A stretch of DNA of 34,093 nt from Armatimonadota bacterium (GTDB taxonomy: Bacteria; Armatimonadota; Fimbriimonadia; Fimbriimonadales; Fimbriimonadaceae): assembly GCA_018268335.1 (NCBI GenBank), contig JAFDWT010000103.1, positions 1 to 34,093 of the forward strand, in the 5' to 3' direction. This document shows positions 33,220 to 34,093 of the stretch, one piece after another. The position numbers and the translations under genes were made by a program. Below the pieces are notes generated by a model. That model saw only the letters and a program-made list of their open reading frames with translations, was not told the origin of the DNA and did no database searches. Positions within the stretch are counted from its first letter, which is position 1; each line of letters starts with the position of its first letter.

Positions 33220-34093
33220 TCAGTGGGAGTCCTCGGCTAGCGCGGCCAGCACGGCCTTCTGCACGTGCAACCGGTTGGCGGCTTGCTGGACGACCACACT
33301 GCGCGGACCGTCCAACACTTGGTCAGATACTTTCACATTGCGCCTGACGGGCAGGCAGTGCATGAACTTCGCGTCGGGAGCGGCGTTGTGGAACCATGGT
33401 TCGTCGACAGTCCAGTCGGCAAACTGCTTGCGCAGTTCGTCGTCCTGCTCCGACTGGCCATACAGCTGCGGCGCCGCCCAAGACTTGCAATACATGACGT
33501 GGGCACCGTCGAGCGCAGCGTCGCGATCGTCCGTCTCGATAACAGTGCCACCGCCGGCAAGGGCCGCCGCGTCGATTCTGGCCCGACCCTGCGCCGGAAG
33601 CGCGTAGGGAGCGGGACGCAATATGCGGACATCCATGCCCCTTCTCGCTGCCATTGAGGCGGCAGCCAGCGGTACCGCATACGCCAGCGCTTTAGGGTGG
33701 TATGCCCAGCTCAACACGAACCGACCATTTGGTGGAATCTCTAGGTCGTCAAGAGTCTTCCAATCGGCGAGAGCTTGGCACGGATGGTCGCTGGCCGATT
33801 CCATGTTCACAAACGGTACCGGGCTCAGACCGGTGATTCGCTTGAACAGTGTCTCGCCAAGGTCTTCATCCAAAACCTTGCCTGCAGCAAAACAGCGGAC
33901 TGCGAGAATATCGCAGTACTGTCCAAGCACTGGAAAGGCTTCGTTGATATGCTCCTGCGCCGCGCCGTCCATGCGGACACCGTCGCGGGTCTCCAGTTGC
34001 CAACTCCCGGCGCCGGGCTGGATCACGAAACTCGAGCCCCCAAGATGCGCGACTGCCGTCTGGAACGATGCCAGGGTGCGCAGCGACGGGTTC
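33220..34093 (-). CDS. argF': N-acylornithine carbamoyltransferase (ArgF'), N-terminus outside window
   Basis: This transcarbamylase transfers the carbamoyl group to an ornithine derivative. About 290 residues are visible and the frame is open to the window edge; the first residues seen are 'NPSLRTLASF', the phosphate-binding loop. Instead of the STRT motif of ordinary ornithine transcarbamylases it has the NPS(L/M)RT form, and 'MDGAAQEHINEAFPVLGQY', 'VLSWAYHPKALAYAVP', 'MYCKSWAAP', 'HCLPVRRNVKVSDQVLDGP' and 'ANRLHVQKAVLAAL'. These match the acetylornithine and succinylornithine enzymes of Xanthomonas and Bacteroides. The position I align with the acyl-selecting Glu92 of the Xanthomonas enzyme is Gln, so the acyl group is uncertain. 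It heads the visible argF'-argB-argE-argH operon. A frame beginning at GTG 34026 is too short and cuts the phosphate loop. Confidence 0.88.
   Translation of the reverse strand, partial: NPSLRTLASFQTAVAHLGGSSFVIQPGAGSWQLETRDGVRMDGAAQEHINEAFPVLGQYCDILAVRCFAAGKVLDEDLGETLFKRITGLSPVPFVNMESASDHPCQALADWKTLDDLEIPPNGRFVLSWAYHPKALAYAVPLAAASMAARRGMDVRILRPAPYALPAQGRARIDAAALAGGGTVIETDDRDAALDGAHVMYCKSWAAPQLYGQSEQDDELRKQFADWTVDEPWFHNAAPDAKFMHCLPVRRNVKVSDQVLDGPRSVVVQQAANRLHVQKAVLAALAEDSH

Noticed and set aside
1-34093. CRISPR array, tRNA or rRNA genes, insertion sequences
   Set aside because: No regularly spaced repeats, no tRNA-like cloverleaf arms with a GTTCGA-type loop, no rRNA-like sequence and no transposase motif were noticed on either strand.

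Overview
The window looks like chromosomal DNA of an Armatimonadota bacterium, most probably of the Fimbriimonas type. The evidence is a prepilin-like protein with an '[18 protein letters not shown]' start followed by '[12 protein letters not shown]', and two PEP-CTERM proteins of a HExxE metalloprotease family. The DNA is GC-rich and gene-dense. I saw no rRNA, tRNA, IS element, phage gene or CRISPR array. Taxonomy is inferred from protein style only.

Layout, left to right. (1) 1-1740, plus strand: the 3' end of kdpD, kdpE, and a small two-helix membrane protein. (2) 1801-3933, minus strand: two tandem paralogous secreted metalloprotease-like PEP-CTERM proteins, each with its own terminator. 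(3) 4260-7683, plus strand: a ribose/xylose-type sugar ABC importer (lipoprotein, double ATPase, permease). (4) 7680-12813, minus strand: a compact five-gene ABC operon. Its substrate-binding protein is fused to a C-terminal OmpA-like peptidoglycan-binding domain, and two uncharacterised helical proteins follow. This is the most unusual system here. (5) 12967-14310, minus strand: a six-hairpin-glycosidase-like secreted protein. (6) 14463-16839, minus strand: a LacI regulator, a prepilin-like protein and a small lipoprotein, closed by a strong terminator and preceded by a probable autoregulatory operator. (7) 17068-18960, plus strand: a large PLP decarboxylase resembling tyrosine decarboxylases. 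(8) 18950-24911, minus strand: gltB and gltD (glutamate synthase), divergent from ppc (25061-27856). (9) 27853-28566, minus strand: a KdpE-like regulator whose receiver has lost its phosphorylation residues; it is divergent from mscL (28739-29170), which is followed by an HDOD protein. (10) 30060-34093, minus strand: an arginine operon in the order transcarbamylase, argB, M20 deacetylase, argH. The transcarbamylase resembles N-acylornithine rather than ornithine enzymes.

How the genes fit together. GltBD, Ppc and the arginine operon form a nitrogen and anaplerotic block: oxaloacetate to 2-oxoglutarate, glutamate, then arginine. KdpDE, MscL and the KdpE-like pseudo-regulator point to potassium and osmotic control. 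Glutamate is the usual counter-ion of potassium, so the two themes may be linked, but this is inference. Four convergent gene pairs share or overlap their stop codons, leaving no room for ordinary terminators.
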